From Isotricha intestinalis (taxonomy: Eukaryota; Ciliophora; Litostomatea; Vestibuliferida; Isotrichidae): a stretch of 13,035 nt of DNA. The stretch is taken from the NCBI GenBank assembly GCA_023807065.1, contig JAJJLU010004440.1, positions 1 through 13,035 on the forward strand, given 5' to 3'. How positions within the stretch are numbered: the stretch's first letter is position 1; the number at the start of each line of letters is the position of its first letter. A program made the translations under genes and the position numbers. The notes beneath the pieces were generated by a model that did not search any database, was not told the DNA's origin, and saw nothing but the letters and a program-made list of their open reading frames with translations. Shown piece after piece: positions 1-8,480 of the stretch.

Positions 1-173
1 GAAAATATTTTTTCAGGCGAAAAAAGCCAAAATTAATAATATATAAATTTAAAGAACGAAAAATATAATTTCATAATTTGAACACAATAAATAAATTTAT
101 AAACTATCCTTAAATAATTTATATAATAATACTAACCTATATAAATTGAAATTAACTAAAATAAATCAAAATA
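1..173. other. AT-rich upstream spacer
   Basis: Almost pure A/T sequence ahead of the ATG at 174. It contains several TATA-like stretches (for example near 38-48), but such strings are everywhere in these spacers, so no promoter is called. No coding frame or RNA gene is seen. Confidence 0.5.
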
Positions 174-1263
174 ATGGGAAAAATCAGAGTTCTCGTACTA
201 TCATCTTTACTAATAATAACAATAGCAATAATAATAAGAACAAATATAAGACACCATATCTTTACATTAATTCAAGCAGCATCTCGAATGAAAACATCCC
301 ATGATGATTATAAAATATTCCCAAAAATAATATTAGAAGGAAACCCATCATTAAAAGATAAACAAAAATATGACTTTAAAAAAACTTTCATATAAGATGA
401 TAAAATAATATTAGAAGAATACTTTAAAAATAACAACAAAAACTCACAATTTAACTTATTTAGTGCAACAAAAACAATAATATCACTTGCAATATAATAC
501 TCCAAGATAGAAATTTATTAAAAATAAATGATCCAGTATCAAAATATTTAGAATGGTCTCTCCTTTTATAAATGCAACGATAAAAAACGTTTTAGAAATG
601 AGTTCAGGATATTCTGATCCATTAATTGATTAGTATCTTGATATGGCATATGATTATTTTGCATATAATATTACTGATAGATGTAAAAATTATCCTGTAA
701 ATGATAAATTAAAACCTGGAACAATGTATAGATATTCTATTTTAAATACTCAAATATTATATGAAATTATTAAAAAAGTTTCTGGTTTTAATGGTTATGA
801 ATTTATATATGAAAATATTTATAAATATGTTGCTAAAGGAAATGCAATGTGGAGTACTGATAGTGTTAATAATGTTAAAGCTTTTTGTTGTTTATTTTTA
901 AATACTGAAGATTTTTTAAGGTTTGGAAAATTAATTTTAGACAAAGGAAAAGTTGATGGAAAGGAAATTGTAAGTGAGAAATATATTAAAGATATGTTTA
1001 CTCCTAATGATGAATTATTTGATAATGAATTTCCAGAAGATAAAAATGATTTTTATGGTTTTCAAGCTTGGACTATGGTTTTTGATAATAATAAAATAAA
1101 TTATTTTAGTGGATTACAAGGACAATATACTTTTATTTTTGAGGATTATAATATGGTTGTTACTATGTTTGCTTCTGATGAAAAAGCAGGAGGAAGACCT
1201 TATAATCAACCTATGCAAAGAAGAATTATTAAAGAAGTTAAAGAAATGCTTGGATTAAAATAA
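174..1263 (+). pseudogene. Serine beta-lactamase/transpeptidase-like protein, disrupted 5' half
   Basis: Seen: ATG at 174 opens a protein with an N-terminal hydrophobic segment (residues about 6-22), probably a signal anchor, then a SxxK-type motif FSATK with its Ser codon at 462-464. The frame is broken by TAA at 393-395 and 495-497, a shift near 498-500 (frame resumes at 500 with LQDRNLLKINDPVSKYLEW), a second shift near 554-557, and TAG at 631-633. From 634 to 1263 it is clean: the KPGT..YRYSILNTQ block matches the second (Tyr) motif, FGKLILDKGKVDGKEIVS is typical of the family, and SGLQGQY at 1108-1128 sits where the third HxG/KTG motif is expected. Known: the family are penicillin-binding-fold serine hydrolases; eukaryotic members have varied, mostly unproven substrates. 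Inferred: either a pseudogene or a live gene with assembly errors; the intact 206-codon 3' part alone lacks the nucleophile. Total length of about 363 codons is short for the family. Confidence 0.75.
643..1263 (+). CDS. Intact C-terminal block of the beta-lactamase-like gene
   Basis: This is the uninterrupted 206-codon frame of the gene above and the part a gene caller would report. It begins at an internal Met just after the TAG at 631. It carries the Tyr motif (YSILN, 733-747), the motif with WSTDSVNNVKAF at about residues 71-82, and the terminal strand region FSGLQGQYTFIFEDYN. It lacks the SxxK nucleophile, so on its own it should have no serine hydrolase activity. Its six Gln codons are all CAA and it ends at TAA. 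That argues that TAA is a true stop here rather than a Gln codon. Confidence 0.7.
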   Translation: MAYDYFAYNITDRCKNYPVNDKLKPGTMYRYSILNTQILYEIIKKVSGFNGYEFIYENIYKYVAKGNAMWSTDSVNNVKAFCCLFLNTEDFLRFGKLILDKGKVDGKEIVSEKYIKDMFTPNDELFDNEFPEDKNDFYGFQAWTMVFDNNKINYFSGLQGQYTFIFEDYNMVVTMFASDEKAGGRPYNQPMQRRIIKEVKEMLGLK

Positions 1264-1883
1264 TTTTTTGTATATAATTTGAATTCATTTTTCATTTTAA
1301 GGTATATAAATATCTGTTTATTTGTTTATTTTGAAATATTTATATAGATTTATAATAGTTAATGATATTATTACAAATAATAAGTTTTTTAAATATGAAA
1401 CATTTATATTTATAAATTATTATTTTTAATATTTTTATTTTTTTTAAATGTGTTTTAAATTAGGAAAAAGTTATTTTGAATTTTTTTACATTTTTTAATC
1501 ATTTTTTTAAGATATTAATAAACAATGATATAATAAAAGAGTAAAAACATAAAATGATTAAATATTAATTTTTTTAAAGAAAAATTATAAAAAAAAGTTG
1601 AACTAAAATTTAATCATAAAAATTATTATTTTTGAGTAAAAAACAAAAAGATATTTATATTATAAACATATATAAAATAAAAGAAATAATATTAAATTAT
1701 AAAAATGAAAGTATCATTTATATTAATATTATTGATTTAATATATCTCATGAACAGGAATTGATTTAAGAATATAAAATTTATAATAAAAAACCATAAAA
1801 ATTAAAAATAATTGTAATATTATTGATTTAAAAATTATATAATTATTTCTCATTAAAAAATAAAAATTTAATATTTTTTTTAA
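1264..1883. other. AT-rich intergenic region
   Basis: No sustained reading frame on either strand. An ATG at 1705 starts a short hydrophobic stretch (MKVSFILILLI) that ends at TAA and is followed by a TGA a few codons later. It resembles a signal peptide but is too short to call. Nothing else is supported. Confidence 0.5.
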
Positions 1884-2243
1884 ATAATAATAGATAATAC
1901 TGTCTTACAATTTTTTTATGTTTATGAATCAATTTTTACTGGATTATTTTTTTCTTTTTTTATATGTTGTTATTTATTTAATAAAAATTTAACTTCAAAT
2001 ATTTTACAATCTGAATTTTTTGTGATTATTAGTAGAATATCTTTTATTAGTTTTAATTTATGTAACGTTATTCCTAATCTTTTTTTTACTTTAAGTTTAA
2101 TTCAAATATTTATAAATTATAAAAATATTATTATTATTTCAATTGCATTATTTGGTATTAATATTATTTCATCAATGATAGTTGCAATAATAGTATTCAT
2201 TCCTATAAGAATAGTGATTAAAAATTTTGGAAAGAAAAACTGA
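1884..2243 (+). pseudogene. C-terminal fragment of a multi-pass membrane protein
   Basis: Seen: the frame is open from 1884 to the TAA at 2241-2243 (119 codons) but has no ATG; the only start-like codon is a GTG at 2022. The translation has three or four hydrophobic stretches (roughly codons 15-28, 45-62, 70-80 and 85-105) separated by short polar turns such as FNKNLTSNILQSE. It ends with a basic tail IRIVIKNFGKKN. Inferred: this is the end of a polytopic membrane protein. The pattern recalls the C-terminus of acyltransferase-3-type integral membrane enzymes, but no diagnostic motif is present, since those lie in the missing N-terminal part. It could also be the last exon of a gene whose upstream exons I cannot recognise. 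It lies in AT-rich DNA with no identifiable partner gene. Confidence 0.45.
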
Positions 2244-2873
2244 AATTAAAAATAAAATTGAATTTTAATAAATAAAATAATGATATTTTTGTAAAATTAA
2301 ATTAAAACATATATTTATATTTAAATAATTAATTATTTTTTAAATTTTTTAATTTCCCAAATGCAATAAAATGTAAAAAATTAATTTAAAAAATTATAAA
2401 CAATATATTATTTTTTAATAGTTTTCTAGTAAATTTATTTAATATTAATTAATTTTAGCATTTAAATACAAATTTATCCATATTAAAAATTTATATAGAA
2501 AATTAAGAATCGTTATGTTTATTTTAATAAAAGAAATTTAATCTTGATTTTTTCTTTTATCTCATATTTATTTATTTTTTATTTAATAATATATATTATT
2601 AGAGTTTATATTAAAGTTAAATTTTATTTAATAAAGTACTTATTATTAGAATTTTTGTTATTGATCATATTAATTATTTTATTTTTGAATTTGAAGGAAA
2701 ATAAATGTTTGTAATTCATTTTATTTGATTTATATTTTGTATTTGATTTAAATAATATAAATTTATAACATTTTAAATTATAAAGAATAGATTTACGATG
2801 TTCTTTTAATTATATAATTATAAATGAAGTTTCCAAAAGAGATTATAAATTATTGTGTTTAAAATATATTATT
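2244..2873. other. AT-rich intergenic region
   Basis: Spacer between the plus-strand membrane-protein fragment and the convergent minus-strand gene. All frames are short and stop-filled. It presumably holds both 3' untranslated ends. No RNA gene, repeat or terminator is recognised. Confidence 0.5.
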
Positions 2874-3920
2874 TTATTTTATAGATTCATAAGAAGCAGG
2901 AAATTTTAAACATTTATAACAAATTTCATTTCTTGTTATTGGAGCCATCATTCTCATGATTCCACCAAGGATTCCATAACTTGCAATATTATTAAATGGA
3001 TTTTTATATTTAATATAATTTTTAGGTTCAGCTAATTCAAAATAACAAACATTACATAGATATTTATATTTTATATTTAAAGGTCTTCCTACATAATGAA
3101 ATGTAGCATTTTTTCCACATTCCCAACACCACCAAATTTTATTATTTTTTTCATTTTTTTTTGAATAAGTTTCCAAATGACTTGTGTTAGGACCAATATA
3201 ACATTCTGGATTATTAAATTTTTTATAACATTCTCTACAAAGGTGTTTATATGCAGTATCAAATATTTTATAATTTTTCATTAAAATTAATCTTTGATTA
3301 TATTTTTTCAGATAAATGTTAATAAAATTATATGAATTATAATAATATACATCATATTTATTTCCATTCCAAGGTTCTAAATTAATTGAATGAAATAATT
3401 TATCTATATTTATATCTAATTGAAATGTTCTTACTATATGATATAAATATGTATCTTCAAATTCAATTATTCTTAGAACAGGTGATCCATTATTATATTT
3501 TTCATTTCCATATTCAATAATTTTATTTTCATGTAATGATACTAAAGCAACAAAACCAAAATTTTTTTCATTTTCTCCATTATCAATAATTAAATTTTTC
3601 TTTACAATTGCATATTGATTTTTATCTAAATTCTTTATTTTAATTTCTATTAAAGCATAACTTAATATTTTTCCTATTTTTTGATATTTTTCATTACATT
3701 CTACAACAGATTCACTTATTTTATGATCTACTATATATTCTTTTTCTGGATTTTTTAACCAATTTTTATCATATTTCCAAGTTGCAGTTAATTCCAAACA
3801 TCTTTCACAACAATGCTTTAATTCATCAGGTGATGTTAAAGCAATACCTTCATATATTCCTCCTACATCATAAAATGTTTTTGTCCCATCCATATAACCA
3901 TTTTTATTATATTTATACAT
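2874..3920 (-). CDS. Uninterrupted C-terminal 348 codons of the LRAT-like gene
   Basis: A gene caller would report this part, beginning at an internal Met. It is not the natural start: the same frame is open upstream to 4385 without a Met and carries domain 1 with the Cys box. It contains the inactive second domain (residues about 85-210 here) and five of the six CxxC pairs (38/41, 228/231, 265/268, 289/292, 334/337). All Gln codons are CAA. Confidence 0.55.
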   Translation of the reverse strand: MYKYNKNGYMDGTKTFYDVGGIYEGIALTSPDELKHCCERCLELTATWKYDKNWLKNPEKEYIVDHKISESVVECNEKYQKIGKILSYALIEIKIKNLDKNQYAIVKKNLIIDNGENEKNFGFVALVSLHENKIIEYGNEKYNNGSPVLRIIEFEDTYLYHIVRTFQLDINIDKLFHSINLEPWNGNKYDVYYYNSYNFINIYLKKYNQRLILMKNYKIFDTAYKHLCRECYKKFNNPECYIGPNTSHLETYSKKNEKNNKIWWCWECGKNATFHYVGRPLNIKYKYLCNVCYFELAEPKNYIKYKNPFNNIASYGILGGIMRMMAPITRNEICYKCLKFPASYESIK

Positions 3921-4488
3921 ATTAGATCTTCCTAATTCTTTACAACAATTATCACATAAATATTCATAAGGAATATTTTTTCCAAGTCCAAATAATCCAA
4001 ATTTAATTGGTTTAATGTTATTTAAAATTAAAAATTCATTTACAAAATGATAACAATTATGATCTAATGGTCGATATAATTCTCCAGTCCAATACTCTTT
4101 GTCAATTAAATTAATAAAATATTCTGGCTTATATTTTGAATAAAAATATTTTATTACTTTATATTTTTTTAAGGATTCATCAGTTAAACTATCTATAACT
4201 AACGGTTTTGGTTTACCATTTTTATCTCCTTCTCCATAATGTATTAATACTTCTTTTGTGCATTCAAATATTCCAGAATGATATTTTTCTGATGGACTTA
4301 AAATAACAGAAAAAATTGAGTTTATATCTCTTATGACAACACAATAAATGAAAGGACCTTTTTGCTTATAATCAGGTGTTTTTTTTTAAAAAATCTAAAT
4401 CCGATAGAAATTCTTTTAAAATTTCTTTTTCTGAAATATTTGTATCCCTTTTTGTCTTTCTATTAAGATATTTTCTAAATCCACTCAT
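2874..4488 (-). CDS. Tandem LRAT/NlpC-P60-like protein with CxxC zinc-ribbon-like segments, one frameshift
   Basis: Seen: ATG at 4486-4488 gives 33 codons (MSGFRKYLNRKTKRDT...), then the frame shifts at a T9 run (4379-4387) and stays open to TAA at 2874, giving about 537 residues. Domain 1 (about 45-165) has an H-box, YHSGIF then LIHYGEG with His at about 70 and 83, and a Cys box HNCYHFVNEF with Cys at about 145. Domain 2 (about 275-395) repeats this layout but reads NFGFVA, IIEYGN and YNSYNF, so His, His and Cys become Phe, Glu and Ser. CxxC pairs lie at about 178/181, 227/230, 417/420, 454/457, 478/481 and 523/526. Known: the H...H...NCxHF pattern marks LRAT/HRASLS-type circularly permuted papain folds (acyltransferases or thiol hydrolases); PPPDE/DeSI peptidases are similar. 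Inferred: one catalytic and one inactive domain, with zinc binding through the Cys pairs. No signal peptide is seen. The substrate is unknown. Confidence 0.65.
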
Positions 4489-5245
4489 CTAGTTATTATT
4501 TTTTATTAGTGATAAATAGTTTAATTTATTGAATAAAATTTTATTTTGAAAAAACTATAATAAATATAATGATTCAAATATTATTGTTAATAAAAATCAA
4601 ATAAAATAAAATAAAAATAAATGAATAATAAAATGTTATTTAAAATTATTGTCTCCAGGAAGTTAAAGAGGAAATGAATGTAATTCAATGTAATATTAGT
4701 AAAAATAAAAACAGGAATTGAAAATATAATATTAAAATTTTATAAAATTGTTTGAAAACAAAAATTATTTACAATGGAAAAAAATATTGTTCTTATCTTT
4801 AGTATATAAAAATATATTTTCTTAATTGTGAATATTATTTAAAAATAATAAAAATTTTTTAAAATAATTATTGACTTTTTGTTAAACAAAAACAATATTT
4901 GAAAAAAATTAATTAATATATTTGATTAAAATTATTTAAAATTTTAAAATTATATCTTTATCAAACATAAAATAAAATTTATCTTTTTTAAAGATATTTT
5001 ATATGTTCTTTAATTTTATTTTATAAATAGATTACAATAAATTTTTATATAAGTTGTATTGAATTAAATTAACTAGGGAAATATAAATATAAACAGAAAT
5101 ATTTAGATTTATTTTAAAATATTCATTTTCTCACAAATTTATTGTTGAATTTATTTTATTATTTATTTTAAAAAAAAAATTTTTTTTTTTGTGTTTTTAA
5201 AAATTAATCTTTTTTTATGATTTAATTTTATTTTTTTTTATTTTT
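4489..5245. other. AT-rich intergenic region
   Basis: Between the LRAT-like gene start (leftward) and the 3' end of the low-complexity minus-strand gene. It should contain the LRAT-like gene's promoter. Poly-A and poly-T runs are frequent, including a long A9/T11-like stretch near 5170-5192. No coding frame, RNA gene or recognisable regulatory motif is seen. Confidence 0.5.
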
Positions 5246-5926
5246 TTAAATATCTTCATCATTTTCATTTATTTCATCTAATTGTGATTCTATTTTTTTT
5301 GGTTTATTGTTTAAATTTAAGTTTTGTTGTTCTTCAAATTGTTTTTTAATTTTTTCATAATCTTTTTCATTTCTTACATCATAATTTCCATCATAATTAT
5401 TAAAAATTACTTTTGAACTATTACTACTTTTTTTTAATTCATCATTTTCATTTTTAATTTCATCTTTATTTTCATTTTCTTTTTCATTATCAAATTTACT
5501 TAAAATTACATTAAATTGAATTTGATTATCATTTTCATAATTATTATTATCATTATTTATATTATTTATATTATATTCATTATTATTATTATTCATATTA
5601 TTATTATTATTACTATTATTATTTATATTATTTTTTTCATCTTTTCCATGTTCATAAAATTTTCCATAATGAGTTTTATTTTTTTTTGAAAAAGAAGACA
5701 TTGATTTATTACCATAATTATTAGAAAAAGTTGATAAAGTTTTAAAACCAAATTTACCAAATTTTGTTTGAGAAGCAGTAGAAAAAATTGGAGGAAGACT
5801 AAATTCTTCTTTTAATTTTAAAATTTTAAATTGAGGAACTCCATTTTGAAATCCTTTTACAGTTAATCCAGAATTATAATTAATTTTTAATATATGATTA
5901 GTCCAACATAAAGAATATGATTTTCT
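5246..5926 (-). CDS. C-terminal block of the low-complexity protein
   Basis: This open frame ends at the terminal TAA (5246-5248) and extends up to a TAA at 5927-5929, where the previous block joins by a frameshift. Its first half is not low-complexity: it reads SLCWTNHILKINYNSG, then LTVKGFQNGVPQFKILKLKE, then FSLPPIFSTASQTKFGKFGF, with Trp, Cys, Gly and aromatic residues rarely seen elsewhere in this gene. An Asn-rich stretch encoded by AAT triplets follows (about 5530-5640), then an acidic tail ending INENDEDI. A short folded domain or binding motif is possible. I do not recognise it. Confidence 0.45.
   Translation of the reverse strand, partial: RKSYSLCWTNHILKINYNSGLTVKGFQNGVPQFKILKLKEEFSLPPIFSTASQTKFGKFGFKTLSTFSNNYGNKSMSSFSKKNKTHYGKFYEHGKDEKNNINNNSNNNNNMNNNNNEYNINNINNDNNNYENDNQIQFNVILSKFDNEKENENKDEIKNENDELKKSSNSSKVIFNNYDGNYDVRNEKDYEKIKKQFEEQQNLNLNNKPKKIESQLDEINENDEDI
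5530..5640 (-). repeat. AAT/ATT trinucleotide tract encoding poly-Asn
   Basis: A microsatellite-like run of ATT/TTA triplets (AAT on the coding strand) gives runs of Asn interrupted by Met, Ser, Tyr and Ile. Similar but shorter tracts lie near 7639-7660, 7738-7760 and 8095-8115. Confidence 0.8.
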
Positions 5927-5929
5927 TTA

Positions 5930-6624
5930 TCATTTAATGAATTTATCATATTTTTTCTTTTGTCATTTATTGTTGTTGGTTTTTTCATTTTTCCTGAATT
6001 TATTGCTTTATTTCTATATTTCTTTAATATTAAATCTATTTCTTCAATTGATTGTTTTAATTCTTCATCATTTTTATTATTTTCTTTTTTTGGACTTTGT
6101 TTTTTTATTTGTGGTTTATAATTTGAGTTTTCTTTGTGAATTATTTTTATATTTTTATTTGAATTTTTCTTACTACTTTTATTTAAATTTTTATTTTCAT
6201 TTTCTTTTTTCATTTCTTTTTGTTTTTCATAAACTTGATTATTATTATTTTGATTTATTTGATTATTATTTTGATTTATTTCATTTTCTTTATCTATTTT
6301 TTCATTATTATTTTCATTATTATTGTTAATATAATAATTATTCTTTGAATTTTCTTCTCTTTTTTATTCTGTTCTTTTAATTTCTTTTAAATATATATTT
6401 TCAGGATTTTTATATAATCTTGGATAAAAATTTCTATTTACATTTATTTTTTTTGGTTTATTTGCTTTAATATAAAATGAATTAAAATGAGTTCTAAGTA
6501 ATATTCTACTTGTGTCAATATTATCATCTACAATATTTTTTTCTTTATTTTGTTCATTTCTTTCTTCTTTTTTTTCTACTTTTTTTTCATTATCTTTTTC
6601 TTCATTAATTTCACTTTTTTTTCT
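5930..6624 (-). CDS. Block with a non-repetitive segment, one in-frame TAA
   Basis: A single minus-strand frame is open across 5930-6624 except for TAA at 6364-6366. Before the stop it encodes DTSRILLRTHFNSFYIKANK and NVNRNFYPRLYKNPENIYLK, which have the aromatic and Arg content of a folded region. After it come Asn/Lys/Glu-rich residues, with NNNQINQNNNNQ-type runs, and then SIEEIDLILKKYRNKAINSG, which could be a short coiled coil. The TAA at 6364 needs only one base change from AAA or GAA. The block joins the next one near 5927-5940 by a one-base frameshift. Confidence 0.4.
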
Positions 6625-7580
6625 TCAATTTTTTTATCATTTTTTTCAAAGTTTAATTCATCAATTTTTTTATAATTTTTATTATTTTCAACTTGTTCTA
6701 TATCTATATTTTCTTCAGTTTTATTTTTAATTGAATTATCAATATTTTTTTTTTCTAAATTATTATCATTTATGTTTTCTTCTTTTTCATTTTTTATTTC
6801 TTCAATTTCTTTTTTGCTTTCTTCTAAATTTCCATCTTTAATATTTTCTTCTTTTTCATTCAATATTTCATTATTATTATTTACATCATTTAAATTTTTA
6901 TTATTTTCTTCAAGTAATTATAATTGTTCACTATTATATTCAAAGTCATAATATTCTTCTTCATTATATTCTTCTTTTTCATTATTACTTTGATTAATTT
7001 CTTTATCATTTTTTTTGTCTTCTTCAATTTTTTCTTTTTCTTTAGATTCAAATTCAATATTATTATTATCTTTATTTTTAACACTTTTTTCTTCTAAATT
7101 AATATTTTCATTATTATTAATTTTTTCAGCTTCTATTTTATTACTATTATCTTCTTCTATTTTTTCAACTTCAATATTACTATCTTCATCTATTTTTTCA
7201 ACTTCTATTTTATCTTCTTCTTCTATTTTTTCGACTTCAATATTATCTTTATTATCTTCATCTATTTTTTCAACTTCAATTTTTTCATTATTATCTTCTT
7301 CTAATTGTTCTACTTCAATTTTTTCATTATTATCTTCATCTAATTGTTCTACTTCAATATTATCTTTATTATCTTCATCTATTTTTTTCTCTTTTGAAAT
7401 ATTTGATTCATAATTTTCGTCTTTTTGAGTCTCATTAATATTTTCATTTTGATTTTTAGGTTTTATCTTATTTTCATCTTCATAATTTTCATTTTCATTA
7501 TTATCAAATTCATTATATTCTTCAATATAATCATTATCATTAATTTTTTTTTCATTATTATTTTCTTCTTCTATTATCTT
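6625..7580 (-). CDS. Acidic E/D/N-rich block with 13-residue repeats, one in-frame TAA
   Basis: One frame is open from about 7575 down to a frameshift near 6617, interrupted only by TAA at 6918-6920 (EYNSEQL, stop, LLEENNKN). The first part is Asn/Glu-rich; the middle carries the IEVEKIDEDN repeat array (about 7120-7390). The part after the stop continues as NEKEENIKDGNLEESKKE. The opposite strand shows long Ser/Leu/Phe-rich frames here, but they are mirror images of the A-rich coding strand. Confidence 0.45.
7120..7390 (-). repeat. Tandem repeat, period about 39 bp (IEVEKIDEDNNEK)
   Basis: Seven or so degenerate units are visible on the minus strand, each about 13 residues with the core IEVE[KQ][IL][DE]EDN. 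Two neighbouring units covering roughly 7280-7360 are nearly identical. Some units have lost residues in multiples of three bases, keeping the frame. Confidence 0.75.
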
Positions 7581-8118
7581 CATTTTCATGTTCCATAAAA
7601 TTATTATAATCAACATTTTTATCTTCAATATTTTCATTTTCTAAATTATTATTATTATTTTCATCTTTAATATTATCATTAGCAATATTTTCAGTTTCAA
7701 TGTCTTTATCTTCATTTTTAAATATATTAAATTGTTCATTATTATTATTATTATTATCATCAATTCCAATTTTATTTTGTTTATTATTGTCATCTTCATT
7801 TTCAATATTTTCATTATTATTTTTAAAATCTTCATTTTTGTTTTCAATATTTTTATTATCAATTTCTATATTTTCATTATAACTATAATTATTATTTTCA
7901 TTATCTTCAATATTTTTATTAATATTTTTATTTTCCTCAATTCTTTCATCTTTAGAATTGTTAAATTCATTTTCATTGATATTTTCATTATTGCTAAAAT
8001 TATTATGTTCATTATTTTCATTTTTAATTTTATTAACATTTTCAAAATTTTCATAATTATTGTTATCCTCTAGTCTATTATTATTTTCTAAATTTTCATC
8101 ATTATTATTATTATCAGA
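7577..8118 (-). CDS. Asn-rich block
   Basis: A minus-strand frame is open through this interval with no stop, encoding Asn/Glu/Asp/Lys-rich residues with runs of AAT-encoded Asn (for example IGIDDNNNNNEQFNIFKNED). It has almost no Met, the only one being in NFMEHENEDN near its end, so start-based callers miss it. It connects upstream to the ENLENENK repeats by a one-base shift near 8115. It connects downstream to the acidic block by a shift near 7575. Confidence 0.45.
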
Positions 8119-8480
8119 TTATTTTCACTTTCTAAATTATCATATTTATTATTATTTTCTGATTTTATTTTCACTTTCTAAATTTTCTTCATTATTATTT
8201 TCAGATTTAATTTCACTTTCTAAATTATCATAATTGTTATTTTCAGATTTATTTTCATTTTCTAAATTTTCATCATTATTATTTTCTGATTTATTATTAT
8301 TTTCTAAATTTTCATCATTATTGTTATTTTCAGTTTCATTTTCTAAATTTTCATAATTATTACTCTCAGATTTATTTTCATTTTCTAAATTTTCATCATT
8401 ATTATTATTATCAGATTTATTTTCATTTTATAAATTATCACATTTATTATTATTATCAGATTTATTTTCACTTTCTAAAT
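8100..8480 (-). repeat. Tandem repeat, period about 42 bp (ENLENENKSENNND)
   Basis: About nine degenerate 14-residue units alternate Asn-rich and ENLENENK parts. Unit-to-unit comparison locates three lesions: TAA for GAA at 8428-8430, an extra T near 8165 and a missing T near 8115. Confidence 0.75.

Noticed and set aside
308..505. Minus-strand 65-codon frame opposite the beta-lactamase-like gene.
   Set aside because: It is antisense to the N-terminal coding part that carries the SxxK motif on the plus strand.
174..1263. Ciliate-type code with TAA/TAG as Gln, explaining the internal stops.
   Set aside because: The intact 3' part has six Gln codons, all CAA, and ends at TAA with no nearby in-frame TGA. 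The two 1-base shifts would remain unexplained. Kept only as a test in the findings.
1705..1770. Signal-peptide-like MKVSFILILLI followed by stops.
   Set aside because: Only 11 codons before TAA, with no continuing frame; too short to separate from chance in T/A-rich DNA.
7015..7413. Long plus-strand Ser/Leu/Phe-rich open frames over the repeat regions (also 9018-9419, 9750-10124, 10420-10914).
   Set aside because: They are the mirror of A-rich minus-strand coding repeats (GAA/AAA/GAT read backwards as TTC/TTT/ATC) and have no independent protein character.
6890..8054. Minus-strand K/I/M-rich frames at 6890-7084, 7641-7862 and 7866-8054.
   Set aside because: They are out-of-frame shadows of the Asn/Glu-rich frame on the same strand (AAT/GAA shifted to ATA/AAA).
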